64,000 nt of DNA. Origin: Actinomycetospora callitridis (GTDB taxonomy: Bacteria; Actinomycetota; Actinomycetes; Mycobacteriales; Pseudonocardiaceae). The translations under genes and the position numbers were made by a program. Of this stretch, positions 40,825 to 49,626 are shown piece after piece. The stretch is from assembly GCF_028737265.1 (NCBI RefSeq), contig NZ_JAQZAK010000002.1, positions 806,001 to 870,000 of the forward strand, written 5' to 3'. The first letter of the stretch is position 1. The number at the start of each line of letters is the position of its first letter. Under the pieces are notes generated by a model that made no database searches, was not told the DNA's origin, and worked only from the letters and a program-made list of their open reading frames with translations.

Positions 40825-42033
40825 GTGACCGAGGCATTCATCTACGACGCGCTCCGCACCCCTCGCGGCCGGGGCAAGGCCAGTGGTTCGCTGCACGCGA
40901 CCAAGCCCGTCTCGCTGGTCGTCGGACTCATCGACGAGCTGCGCAAGCGGAACCCGGAGCTCGACCCCGACAAGCTCGAGGACGTCGTCCTCGGCTGTGT
41001 GTCGCCGATCGGCGACCAGGGCGGCGACATCGCCAAGACCGCGGCCATCGCCGCGGGCCTGCCCGACCACGTCGGCGGCGTCCAGCTCAACCGCTTCTGC
41101 GCCTCCGGGCTCGAGGCCGTCAACCAGGCCGGCCAGCGCGTGCGCTCCGGCTTCGAGGACCTGATCGTCGCCGGCGGCGTCGAGTCGATGTCCCGCGTGC
41201 CCATGGCCTCCGACGGCGGCGCCTGGGCGATGGACCCGGAGACGAACCTCAAGACCTCGTTCGTCCCCCAGGGCATCGGCGCGGACCTCATCGCGACCCT
41301 CGAGGGCTTCGGCCGCGAGGACGTCGACGCCTACGCGCTCGAGTCGCAGACCCGCGCGGCGAAGGCCTGGGCCGACGGCGCCTTCGACCGCTCGATCGTC
41401 CCGGTGGTCGACCGCAACGGCCTGACCGTGCTCGACCGCGACGAGCACATGCGCGAGACGACGATGGAGGGCCTGTCCGGCCTCAAGCCGTCGTTCGCCG
41501 GCATCGGCGACATGGGCGGCTTCGACGCGGTGGCGCTGCAGAAGTACCACTGGGTCGAGGCCATCAACCACGTGCACCACGGCGGCAACAGCTCCGGGAT
41601 CGTCGACGGCGCCGCGCTGGTGCTGCTCGGCTCCGAGGAGGCCGGCAAGCAGAACGGCCTCACCCCGCGCGCCCGCATCGTCGGCACGGCCGTCTCCGGC
41701 GCCGACCCGACGATCATGCTCACCGGCCCGACGCCCGCGTGCGAGAAGGTGCTGGCCAAGGCCGGCATGACGGTCGACGACATCGACCTCCTCGAGATCA
41801 ACGAGGCGTTCGCCGCCGTGCCGATGAAGCTCATGAAGGACCTGGGCTTCCCGCACGAGCGCACCAACGTCGTCGGCGGCGCGATCGCGATGGGTCACCC
41901 GCTGGGCGCCACCGGCGCGATGCTCGTCGGGACCATGGTCGACGAGCTCGAGCGCCGCGACCTGCGCCGCGCCCTGGTGACGCTGTGCATCGGCGGCGGC
42001 ATGGGCGTCGCCACCATCATCGAGCGCGTCTGA
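40825..42033 (+). CDS. fadA: Acetyl-CoA acyltransferase (thiolase, FadA)
   Basis: This 402-residue thiolase cleaves 3-ketoacyl-CoA. It has the acylated Cys in [17 protein letters not shown] (about residue 92), the NEAFAAVP block, the [16 protein letters not shown]is motif and the terminal [16 protein letters not shown] with the second Cys. GTG follows a GAAGGGA site. It forms a two-gene operon with the multifunctional FadB homologue 48 bases downstream, the standard trifunctional beta-oxidation pair. Confidence 0.95.
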   Translation: MTEAFIYDALRTPRGRGKASGSLHATKPVSLVVGLIDELRKRNPELDPDKLEDVVLGCVSPIGDQGGDIAKTAAIAAGLPDHVGGVQLNRFCASGLEAVNQAGQRVRSGFEDLIVAGGVESMSRVPMASDGGAWAMDPETNLKTSFVPQGIGADLIATLEGFGREDVDAYALESQTRAAKAWADGAFDRSIVPVVDRNGLTVLDRDEHMRETTMEGLSGLKPSFAGIGDMGGFDAVALQKYHWVEAINHVHHGGNSSGIVDGAALVLLGSEEAGKQNGLTPRARIVGTAVSGADPTIMLTGPTPACEKVLAKAGMTVDDIDLLEINEAFAAVPMKLMKDLGFPHERTNVVGGAIAMGHPLGATGAMLVGTMVDELERRDLRRALVTLCIGGGMGVATIIERV

Positions 42034-42080
42034 GCCACCCCGGAACGTCACCGACCAGCGAACGAGGAGTCAGTAGCGCA

Positions 42081-44249
42081 GTGTCCGAGAACATGTTCCG
42101 GTGGGAGGCCGACGGGGACGGCATCGTCACGCTGACGATGGACGACCCGACCGCCTCGGCCAACACGATGAGCGCCAAGTGGGGCGAGGACTTCGCCGCC
42201 ACGCTCGACCGTCTCGAGGCCGAGAAGGACTCGATCACGGGCGTCGTCCTGACCTCCGCGAAGAAGACTTTCTTCGCCGGCGGCAACCTCGACGACCTCG
42301 TGAAGTACACGAAGGCCGACGCGCAGAAGGTCTTCGACCAGTCGCAGTCGATCAAGGGTCTGCTGCGGCGCCTGGAGACGCTGGGCAAGCCCGTCGTCTC
42401 GGCGATCAACGGCGCGGCGCTGGGCGGCGGCCTCGAGATCGCCCTGGCGACGCACCACCGCATCGCCCTCGACGCGAAGGGCTCGAAGATCGGGCTCCCC
42501 GAGGTCACGCTGGGCCTGCTGCCCGGCGGTGGCGGCGTCGTGCGCGTCGTGCGACTGCTCGGCCTGGCCGACGGCCTGATGAACGTGCTGCTGCAGGGCC
42601 AGCAGCGCAACCCGAAGGCCGCGCTCGAGGCCGGGCTGGTGCACGAGGTCGTCGACACCCCCGAGGAGATGATCTCCCGGGCGAAGCAGTGGGTGAAGGA
42701 CAACCCCGAGGCGATCCAGCCCTGGGACCAGAAGAAGTACAAGATCCCCGGCGGCACGCCCTCGACGCCGTCGTTCGCGGCGAACCTGCCCGCGTTCCCG
42801 TCGAACCTGCGCAAGCAGCTCAAGAACGCCCCGATGCCCGCGCCGTACAACATCATGAGCGCCGCGGTCGAGGGCTCGCAGGTCGACATCGACAACGCCG
42901 GCCAGATCGAGTCGCGCTACTTCGCCGACCTCGCCTGCGGGCAGGTGTCGACGAACATGACGCGCGCCTTCTTCTTCGACCTGCAGGCCATCAACAAGGG
43001 CGCCTCGCGTCCCGACGGCTACGAGAAGCACAGCGCCCGCAAGGTCGTCGTGCTCGGCGCCGGGATGATGGGTGCGGGCATCGCGTACTCGTGCGCGATG
43101 TCGGGCCTCGAGGTCGTCCTCAAGGACGTCTCGCAGGAGAACGCCGACAAGGGCAAGGCGTACTCGCAGAAGATCCTGGACAAGGCCGTCTCGCGCGGCA
43201 AGCAGACCCAGGAGAAGGCCGACGAGGTGCTCGCGCGCATCACGCCGACCGCGGACGCCGCCGACGCCTCGGGCGCCGACCTCGTCATCGAGGCCGTGTT
43301 CGAGAGCCCCGACCTCAAGAAGCAGGTCTTCGCCGAGGTCATGCCGTACCTGGCGCCCGACGCGGTGCTGGGCTCCAACACCTCGACCCTGCCGATCACC
43401 GACCTCGCGACCGGCGTCGACCGGCCCGAGGACTTCATCGGCCTGCACTTCTTCTCGCCGGTCGACAAGATGCCGCTCCTGGAGATCATCCGCGGCGAGA
43501 GGACGAGCGACGCGACGCTGGCCAAGGCCGTCGACATCGCGCTGCAGATCAAGAAGACGCCGATCGTCGTCTCCGACAGCCGCGGGTTCTTCACCAGCCG
43601 CGTCATCGGCACGTTCATCAACGAGGCCGTGGCCATGCTCGGCGAGGGCGCGGCGCCGTCGTCGATCGAGCAGGCCGGCTCCCAGGCCGGCTACCCGGCC
43701 CCGCCGCTGCAGCTGATGGACGAGCTCACCCTCACGCTGCCGCAGCACATCCGCCAGGAGACCCGCAAGGGTGTCGAGGCGGCCGGCGGCACCTGGGTGG
43801 CGCACCCCTCCGAGGCGATCATCGACCGGATGGTCGAGCTCGGCCGCAAGGGCCGCTCCTCGGGCGCCGGGTTCTACGAGTACGACGAGTCCGGCAAGCG
43901 CACGCGCCTCTGGCCGGGCCTGTCCGACGAGTTCGGCGCGGCCACGGGCGATCTGCCGTTCGAGGACATGCAGGAGCGCATGCTCTTCGCCGAGGCCCTC
44001 GAGACCGTGAAGTGCTTCGACGAGGGCGTCCTGCACACCATTGCCGACGCCAACATCGGCTCGATCATGGGCATCGGCTACCCGGCCTGGACCGGCGGCG
44101 TGGCGCAGTACATCGACGGCTACCCGGGCGGCCTGCCCGGCTTCGTCGAGCGCGCCCGCATCCTGGCCAAGGCCTACGGCGACCGCTTCGCGCCCCCGGC
44201 CTCGGTGGTCGAGAAGGCGGAGAAGGGCCAGACCCTGCGCGGGGAGTGA
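42081..44249 (+). CDS. fadB: Fatty oxidation multifunctional protein (enoyl-CoA hydratase / 3-hydroxyacyl-CoA dehydrogenase, FadB)
   Basis: This 722-residue bifunctional enzyme has an N-terminal crotonase domain (KKTFFAGGNLDDLVKY, INGAALGGGLEIALATHH, GLPEVTLGLLPGGGG), then the NAD-binding dehydrogenase domain VVVLGAGMMGAGIAYSCAMS near residue 320. The catalytic HFFSPVDKMPLLEII follows (His in LHFFSPV), and the C-terminal helical domain ends in GYPAWTGGVAQYIDGY. It performs the hydration and second oxidation steps, passing 3-ketoacyl-CoA to FadA. The GTG at 42081 follows GAGGAG at long spacing; an ATG four codons later is possible. A hairpin terminator follows. Confidence 0.95.
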   Translation: MSENMFRWEADGDGIVTLTMDDPTASANTMSAKWGEDFAATLDRLEAEKDSITGVVLTSAKKTFFAGGNLDDLVKYTKADAQKVFDQSQSIKGLLRRLETLGKPVVSAINGAALGGGLEIALATHHRIALDAKGSKIGLPEVTLGLLPGGGGVVRVVRLLGLADGLMNVLLQGQQRNPKAALEAGLVHEVVDTPEEMISRAKQWVKDNPEAIQPWDQKKYKIPGGTPSTPSFAANLPAFPSNLRKQLKNAPMPAPYNIMSAAVEGSQVDIDNAGQIESRYFADLACGQVSTNMTRAFFFDLQAINKGASRPDGYEKHSARKVVVLGAGMMGAGIAYSCAMSGLEVVLKDVSQENADKGKAYSQKILDKAVSRGKQTQEKADEVLARITPTADAADASGADLVIEAVFESPDLKKQVFAEVMPYLAPDAVLGSNTSTLPITDLATGVDRPEDFIGLHFFSPVDKMPLLEIIRGERTSDATLAKAVDIALQIKKTPIVVSDSRGFFTSRVIGTFINEAVAMLGEGAAPSSIEQAGSQAGYPAPPLQLMDELTLTLPQHIRQETRKGVEAAGGTWVAHPSEAIIDRMVELGRKGRSSGAGFYEYDESGKRTRLWPGLSDEFGAATGDLPFEDMQERMLFAEALETVKCFDEGVLHTIADANIGSIMGIGYPAWTGGVAQYIDGYPGGLPGFVERARILAKAYGDRFAPPASVVEKAEKGQTLRGE

Positions 44250-44277
44250 CCCTCGCGTCCTGAGCTGTCCTCTCCCG

Positions 44278-44318
44278 AACGGCGCCCTCGCTGCTCTCGA
44301 GCAGTTGGGGGCGCCGTT
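44278..44318. terminator. Terminator after fadB
   Basis: A 10-bp outer stem (aacggcgccc with gggcgccgtt) encloses a smaller hairpin (ctgctc-tc-gagcag) and is followed by ttcg. It lies 29 bases after the fadB stop. Confidence 0.75.
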
Positions 44319-44411
44319 TCGTGTGTCGGGGTGGGGTACCGACCGCCGGCGAGCCAAGAGGTGCCGCAAAGATGCTTCGGAAATCGAAGCGTCGCTGGCA
44401 GGAGGAAGAGC

Positions 44412-45059
44412 TTGGAAGACTCGAGCGGGCTCTGGCAGATCGTCCTCGGCTGGGTACCGACGATCGTGTGGGCGGGCGTCGTGGTGACGGCTCTGGTCCT
44501 GTTGCGGAAGCCGCTCCGCCAGCTCCTCCCCCGCCTCGAGAAGGTGAACGTGGCAGGTGTCGACGTCTCGTTCGTCGCGGACGATCTGGGCGCGGCGGCG
44601 AGGGCGAAGAAGGTCGACCTACCGCCGAACGCGATCAGGAATGTCGCCCGTCGAGCTGCCGACCACGCCGACCTCCTTCGCGGAGCACGAGTGGTCTGGC
44701 TCGAGCCATCCCTCGACAACATCGAGCCCGAGCTCGACACCTTCCTCTCGCTGGGCCTGGGAATCGTCGTGCTCGACGACGTCGACGAAGCGGTGAGCGC
44801 AGCCGGTGCCCGAACCGATGTGGTCATCAGCAACTGGGGTCAAGCTGAGCAGGGCTCATCCAATGCGGTGCGCCTCGCGCAGGGGCTTCGCGACAAGGGT
44901 CTCCGTCTGCCCGTCATCATCTACACGAGGGACATCGACGAGGACTACCAAGCGAAGCCTGCCGGCATCTTCGCGGAGACCACTCGTCCCGACCGGCTCC
45001 TCCACTTCGTGATCGACGCCCTCGAGCACTCAGCTCACGACCCATACCGTCAGCCCTGA
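44412..45059 (+). CDS. Membrane-anchored pseudo-receiver protein
   Basis: This 215-residue protein has one N-terminal transmembrane helix (VPTIVWAGVVVTALVLL, about 10-27) and, from about residue 85, a receiver-like alpha/beta fold: GARVVWLEPSLDNIEPELDT, then TDVVISNWGQAEQG and LRLPVIIYTRDID. The acidic pocket of true receivers (DD) reads LEP and the phospho-Asp position reads Asn in VISNW, so phosphorylation is unlikely. The TTG start at 44412 is chosen for its GGAGGAAG site. No partner kinase is nearby. The fold assignment is by pattern and moderately sure. Confidence 0.6.
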   Translation: MEDSSGLWQIVLGWVPTIVWAGVVVTALVLLRKPLRQLLPRLEKVNVAGVDVSFVADDLGAAARAKKVDLPPNAIRNVARRAADHADLLRGARVVWLEPSLDNIEPELDTFLSLGLGIVVLDDVDEAVSAAGARTDVVISNWGQAEQGSSNAVRLAQGLRDKGLRLPVIIYTRDIDEDYQAKPAGIFAETTRPDRLLHFVIDALEHSAHDPYRQP

Positions 45060-45112
45060 CTGTCTCGTAGGCTCAGCCCCGCCACGACCGCGGCGAGAGG
45101 AGATCGGGCCCC

Positions 45113-46264
45113 ATGGGTGTGCTGGACGGCGTCAAGGTCATCGAGGTGGCCGGGATCGGCCCCGGGCCGTTCGCGGCGATGATGCTCGCCGACATGGGCG
45201 CCGACGTCCTGCGCGTCGACCGGCCGGCCGGGGGCCGCGGGCTCTCGATCGGCAACGCGAGCAAGGACGTGCTGGCGCGCGGGCGACGCTCGGTGGCGCT
45301 GGACCTCAAGTCGCCCGAGGGCCTGGAGGTCCTGCTCGACCTCGTCGAGGGTGCCGACGTGCTGCTCGAGGGCTACCGACCGGGCGTCGCCGAGCGCCTC
45401 GGCTTCGGCCCGGACGAGTGCCACGCCCGCAACGAGCGCCTCGTCTACGGCCGGATGACCGGCTGGGGCCAGGACGGGCCGAACGCGTCGCGGGCGGGGC
45501 ACGACCTGACCTACCTGTCGACGGCCGGCGTCGTCGCGCACATGGAGGGCCCCGACGGCGCCCCGGCGATCCCGATCAACCTCGTCGGCGACTTCGGCGG
45601 CGGCGGGATGCTGCTCGTCGTCGGCGTGCTCGGGGCGCTGGTGGAGCGTGCGACGTCGGGGCGCGGCCAGGTCGTCGACGCCGCGATCGTCGACGGCGCA
45701 GCCCTGCAGATGGCGATGGTCTACGGCATGCGGGCGGGCGGGATGTGGCCCAACCCGCGCGGCCAGAACCTCCTCGACGGCGGCGCGCCGTTCTACGAGC
45801 ACTACCGCTGCAGCGACGGCGGCTGGGTCGCGGTCGGGGCCATCGAGCCGCAGTTCTACGCCGAGCTGATGACGCACCTCGGGCTCGAGGGCGAGGACAT
45901 CGCGAGCAACCAGTGGGACATGGCCCGCTGGCCGGAGTTCCACGGGCGGCTCGCGGAGGTGTTCGCCACCCGCACCCGCGACGAGTGGGCCGCCGACCTC
46001 GAGCCGACCGACGCCGTCGTCGCCGCCGTGCTCGACATCGACGAGGCGCAGGAGCACCCCCACAACCAGGCCCGCGGGCTGTTCATCGACGCGTTCGGCG
46101 TCCGCCAGCCCGCGCCCGCACCGCGCTTCGACCGCACGCCCAGCGCCACACCGTCCGCGCCCGCGGCACCGGGGCAGCACTCCGCCGAAGCCCTGGCCGA
46201 CTGGGGCATCGCCCCGGACCGCGTCGCGAAACTGCAGGAGGCCGGAGTCGTCCACCAGGCCTAG
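45113..46264 (+). CDS. Alpha-methylacyl-CoA racemase / CaiB-type CoA-transferase
   Basis: This 383-residue family III CoA-transferase fold resembles alpha-methylacyl-CoA racemase. It has IEVAGIGPGPFAAMMLADMG, SVALDLKSPEG, the catalytic His in RAGHDLTYLS (about residue 125), Asp in INLVGDFGGGGM and GAIEPQFYAEL with Glu. That His/Asp/Glu set is the racemase pattern rather than the single Asp of CoA-transferases. It would convert 2R to 2S methyl-branched acyl-CoAs so that beta-oxidation of sterol side chains or branched fats can proceed. This fits the nearby FadAB and GMC genes. Confidence 0.88.
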   Translation: MGVLDGVKVIEVAGIGPGPFAAMMLADMGADVLRVDRPAGGRGLSIGNASKDVLARGRRSVALDLKSPEGLEVLLDLVEGADVLLEGYRPGVAERLGFGPDECHARNERLVYGRMTGWGQDGPNASRAGHDLTYLSTAGVVAHMEGPDGAPAIPINLVGDFGGGGMLLVVGVLGALVERATSGRGQVVDAAIVDGAALQMAMVYGMRAGGMWPNPRGQNLLDGGAPFYEHYRCSDGGWVAVGAIEPQFYAELMTHLGLEGEDIASNQWDMARWPEFHGRLAEVFATRTRDEWAADLEPTDAVVAAVLDIDEAQEHPHNQARGLFIDAFGVRQPAPAPRFDRTPSATPSAPAAPGQHSAEALADWGIAPDRVAKLQEAGVVHQA

Positions 46265-46348
46265 GGTCTGACCGTCGACGGTGTGCGTGCGTCTCCGCGC
46301 TCCGACACGGGTAAGCGCACACGAGCGCGGAACGCAGAGGAGGGGCCC

Positions 46349-47722
46349 GTGATCCTGACCCCGGCCGGGGCGTGGCGTGCCGTCGACAACGTGCGCGCCC
46401 GTGTGCTCGAGGGGCCGCTCGCGGACCTGCGTCGCATGCCCCGCTCGGCCTTCGACACCGGTCCGGGCGACCCGGGCGCCGGCGGTGTGGGCCGGGCACT
46501 CGGCCTCGCCCGCTCCGGGTCGGTGAGCACGTACCGCTACGCCGTGCACCCCACCGCGCGGCTGCGGGGCTCGCCGGTCCTCCTGGTGTCCCCGCTCGGC
46601 GCGTGCGGCGTCGCCTTCGACCTGCGGCGCGGCAACAGCCTCGTCGAGCACCTCGTCGGCGAGGGCCGATCGGTGCACCAGGTCGACGACGAGGACCTCG
46701 TCGGGTACGGCGGCGCGATCTCCCCGGGCCCGGCCGACCTCGAGCGGTGGGTCGACGAGATCCTCCCGCACGTCGTGCGCACGGTCAGCCGCCACCACGA
46801 CGGCGCCCCGGTGCACCTGGTCGGCTGGTCGATCGGCGGCCTGCACAGCGTGCTCAGCGCTGCCGGTCACCCCGACCTCCCGCTGGCCTCGGTCACGGCG
46901 ATCGCGACGCCGTTCGCGCTGGACGAGGTGCCGGCCGTGGTCCGGGCGCAGCCGCTGGCGGTCGCCGCCGGCGGGCCGGTCCTGGCGACGCTGCAGACGC
47001 TCCTGGCGATCATGCCGCTGCCGAGGTTGATCAAGGCTCTGGGCCTCGGCTCGCTCGACGAGCTCCTCACCGCGCCGTTGACGATGATCGCGCGGCTCGA
47101 CGACCGCGACTTCCTCGCGCAGCTCGAGGCGGTCGACGACCTGCGGGCGATCATCGGCGAGCAGGCCCGCTACGTCGGCAGCTACTTCCGCGCGATGGTC
47201 GACCCGGCCGACCTCGCCGTCGGCCGCGTCCCCGTCGGGCACCGGGTGATCGACCTGGCGAACCTGCAGCGACCCACGCTGCTCGTCGCCGGGGAGAACG
47301 ACCGCGTCGTCCCGCCCCGCGCCGTCCGTACCGGCGCGCGTCGTCTCACCGGCGCGCCGACGCGTCTGACGACGGCTCCCGGCGGGCACCTGGGCGTCCT
47401 CGCCGGGCGGGCCGCCAAGCACACGACGTGGGCCCGGCTGTGTGCGTTCCTGGACCACCACGACGCCCCGGCCGTCGTCGAGGGCGGGAGCCCCGGGAGC
47501 CGACGTGTGCTGCGCCCCGCCCGGTCCTCGCCGCGGCGTGCCGTGGAGCCCAGCCGCCCGTCGGTGACCGAGCTCCCGCCGCCGGTCGACGAGGCCGACG
47601 TGGCCGGCGACGAGGACCGCGACGACGCGCCCGCGGCCAAGCCGGCGGCCGCCCGGCCGGCACGCAGGTCGTCGCGGCTGCCCGCCCCCAAGCGGGCCTC
47701 GCGCTCCACCCGGCGGCGCTAG
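46349..47722 (+). CDS. PHA-synthase-like alpha/beta hydrolase
   Basis: This 457-residue alpha/beta hydrolase is related to class III poly(3-hydroxyalkanoate) synthases and depolymerase-like lipases. It has VLLVSPLGACGVAFDL, the nucleophile elbow VGWSIGGLHSV (Ser where PHA synthases have Cys), TLLVAGENDRVVPPRA with the catalytic Asp and APGGHLGVLAGR with His. A 75-residue C-terminal tail is low complexity and rich in Pro, Arg and Ala. Ser at the elbow argues for a hydrolase rather than a polymerase. GTG follows AGAGGAGGGG. Confidence 0.82.
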   Translation: MILTPAGAWRAVDNVRARVLEGPLADLRRMPRSAFDTGPGDPGAGGVGRALGLARSGSVSTYRYAVHPTARLRGSPVLLVSPLGACGVAFDLRRGNSLVEHLVGEGRSVHQVDDEDLVGYGGAISPGPADLERWVDEILPHVVRTVSRHHDGAPVHLVGWSIGGLHSVLSAAGHPDLPLASVTAIATPFALDEVPAVVRAQPLAVAAGGPVLATLQTLLAIMPLPRLIKALGLGSLDELLTAPLTMIARLDDRDFLAQLEAVDDLRAIIGEQARYVGSYFRAMVDPADLAVGRVPVGHRVIDLANLQRPTLLVAGENDRVVPPRAVRTGARRLTGAPTRLTTAPGGHLGVLAGRAAKHTTWARLCAFLDHHDAPAVVEGGSPGSRRVLRPARSSPRRAVEPSRPSVTELPPPVDEADVAGDEDRDDAPAAKPAAARPARRSSRLPAPKRASRSTRRR

Positions 47723-47736
47723 AAAGGCCTGCTGGC

Positions 47737-48102
47737 GTGGGCGTCGTCTACTGTGACGACGTGGTCTCGTTGCGTGATGCCCGGCGCGACCGGGGGTGGT
47801 CGCAGACGACGGCAGTGGCCCGACTACGGGAGCTCGCGGAGCAGGGCGAGGTCGACGTGGCGAGCGCCGCCAGCCTCAAGACGCAGCTCTCGCGCTGGGA
47901 GAACGGCACCATCCCGGACGAGCCCTACCGGACGCTGCTCGCGGAGCTCTACGAGCGCGAGCTCGGCGAGCTGGGCATCGACGTCACGCCCCACTGGGAG
48001 CGCACCCACGAGATCCCGGACCTGCTCACCGAGATCCGCGACGAGCTGCGCACCCTGAACGCGCTGCTGCGCGGGCCCCGCGACGAGCCGACCCCGCACT
48101 AG
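47737..48102 (+). CDS. XRE-family helix-turn-helix regulator
   Basis: This protein of about 121 residues has an N-terminal Cro/cI-type helix-turn-helix (LRDARRDRGWSQTTAVARLR, then SLKTQLSRWENGTIPDE) and a C-terminal amphipathic helix (DLLTEIRDELRTLNALLRG) fit for dimerisation. The start is uncertain between GTG 47737 and GTG 47761; the first follows AAAGG. It is a small stand-alone regulator with no clear target; SQ-RWENG patterns of this kind occur in many actinobacterial genomes. Confidence 0.75.
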   Translation: MGVVYCDDVVSLRDARRDRGWSQTTAVARLRELAEQGEVDVASAASLKTQLSRWENGTIPDEPYRTLLAELYERELGELGIDVTPHWERTHEIPDLLTEIRDELRTLNALLRGPRDEPTPH

Positions 48103-48109
48103 GGGCGGC

Positions 48110-48286
48110 TCAGACCTCCGGCGAGCGGCCCACGAGCTGCAGGCGCGACGCGTCCGAGGAGTCGGAGGTGCGCGCCAGCACGACCCCCAGGGCCGCCACC
48201 GAGACCGTGCCGACGGCGGCGACCGCCTCGGCCGTCAGATCGAGGACGTCGGCCAGAGGGCGCAGCGGCGCCAGCAACATGTTCAC
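48110..48286 (-). CDS. Small hypothetical protein
   Basis: This 58-residue protein from GTG (or 56 from ATG 48280) has a hydrophobic middle (AEAVAAVGTVSVAALGVVLA) that may be membrane-associated, and a polar C-terminus. No family is recognised. An AGGGG site lies just upstream of the GTG. It converges on the XRE gene, with stops eight bases apart. Confidence 0.4.
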   Translation of the reverse strand: MNMLLAPLRPLADVLDLTAEAVAAVGTVSVAALGVVLARTSDSSDASRLQLVGRSPEV

Positions 48287-48569
48287 GTAACCCCTACGGA
48301 GAGCGGACGGTCGAGGACCCGAGGAGGTCCACACGACGGTCCGCAGCGGCTCTGCCGGGGACTCTTCGGGACCACCCTCGCGAGTTCGTGCCCCCATCGT
48401 GCCAGTCGTTCGCGACGGCGAAACCCGCTGTCGCGGCAATTCACACGTCGGTCATACCGAACTGCGTCGATCGGTCGATCTCGTGCGCCGATCGGACCTG
48501 AACTTCCGACCACTGGGAGTGTCGATCTCCGCACGGGCCGTGCCGACGACTCCGGCCTACGGTGACGGG

Positions 48570-49565
48570 GTGCGCCTTCGCCAGCTCGGTACGAGCGACC
48601 TGCAGGTCTCGGAGATCTCCCTCGGTTCGTGGCTGACCTACTCCGGAGGTGTCGAGGCGGACGCGACCGCGGCGTGCACCCGCGCCGCGTTCGACGCCGG
48701 CATCACGTTCTTCGACACCGCCAACGTCTACGGGCGCGGCGCCGCGGAGGAGGCCTGGGGTCGGATCCTCGCCGACTACCGGCGCGAGGACTACGTGCTA
48801 GCCACCAAGGTCTACTTCCCGATGTCCGACACCGATCGCGGGCTCTCCCCCGCCCAGATCGCGAAGCAGATCGACGCCTCACTGGCGCGCCTGCGCACCG
48901 ACCACGTCGACCTCTACCAGTGCCACCGCTTCGACGCGCAGACGCCGATCGAGGACACGATGGAGGCGCTGGCGGAGGTCGTCCGCGCCGGCAAGGCCCG
49001 CTACCTGGGCTTCAGCGAGTGGACCCCGGACCAGATCCGCGCGGGCCTCGAGGCGTGTCCGGACGACGTGACGCTGGTGTCCTCGCAGCCCCAGTACTCG
49101 ATGCTCTGGCGCGCGCCGGAGGCCGAGGTGTTCGGGGTGACCGCGGAGCACGGCATCTCGAACATCGTCTGGTCGCCGATGGCGGAGGGCGTGCTCACCG
49201 GCAAGTACCGCCCGGGCGAGCCGGTGCCCGTCGACTCACGGGCCGCCAGCGACGAGATGAACGGCTTCATCAAGCAGAAGCTCACCGACCGGACGCTCGA
49301 GGCCGTGCAGCGCCTGGTGCCGATCGCCGAGGGCGCCGGGCTCTCGATGGCGGAGATGGCGCTGGCCTGGGTCCTGCGCCGGCCCGAGCTGGCGTCGGCG
49401 ATCGTCGGGGCGTCGCGTCCCGAGCAGGTGCACGCCAACGCCGCCGCGGCCGGGATCGAGCTCAGCGCCGACACCCTGACCGCCATCGACGACGCGCTCG
49501 GCGACGTCCCCGTCACCGGCCAGCAGCTCGCCCCCGGCGCCTCGGCGGGGATCACGAGGCGCTGA
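48570..49565 (+). CDS. Aldo/keto reductase (Shaker-beta / YghZ-like group)
   Basis: This 331-residue NADPH-dependent aldo/keto reductase of TIM-barrel fold has the tetrad residues in TFFDTANVYGRGAAEE (Asp and Tyr), YVLATKVYFPM (Lys) and DLYQCHRFD (His). The cofactor loop VWSPMAEGVLTGKYRPG and the late AIVGASRPEQVHAN place it in the AKR6/Kv-beta-like group. It reduces aldehydes or ketones; the substrate is unknown. The GTG at 48570 precedes the family's standard RQLGTSDLQVSEISLG opening, so longer N-terminal extensions are rejected. A bidirectional hairpin follows. Confidence 0.92.
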   Translation: MRLRQLGTSDLQVSEISLGSWLTYSGGVEADATAACTRAAFDAGITFFDTANVYGRGAAEEAWGRILADYRREDYVLATKVYFPMSDTDRGLSPAQIAKQIDASLARLRTDHVDLYQCHRFDAQTPIEDTMEALAEVVRAGKARYLGFSEWTPDQIRAGLEACPDDVTLVSSQPQYSMLWRAPEAEVFGVTAEHGISNIVWSPMAEGVLTGKYRPGEPVPVDSRAASDEMNGFIKQKLTDRTLEAVQRLVPIAEGAGLSMAEMALAWVLRRPELASAIVGASRPEQVHANAAAAGIELSADTLTAIDDALGDVPVTGQQLAPGASAGITRR

Positions 49566-49570
49566 CGCGC

Positions 49571-49614
49571 ACGTGAGGGATCCGGGTCGCCCCGGCGACC
49601 CGCATCCCTCACGT
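49571..49614. terminator. Bidirectional terminator between convergent genes
   Basis: Arms acgtgagggatccgggtcgc(c) at 49571-49591 and its complement at 49594-49614 form a 21-bp stem with one mismatch and a 2-base centre, between the aldo/keto reductase and the convergent reductase gene. Confidence 0.85.
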
Positions 49615-49626
49615 GGGCGGAGCCCC

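Noticed and set aside
42048..44369. A 773-residue open frame on the minus strand opposite fadB
   Set aside because: It is an artefact of high third-position GC. The plus-strand protein has full FadB motifs and the minus frame has none.
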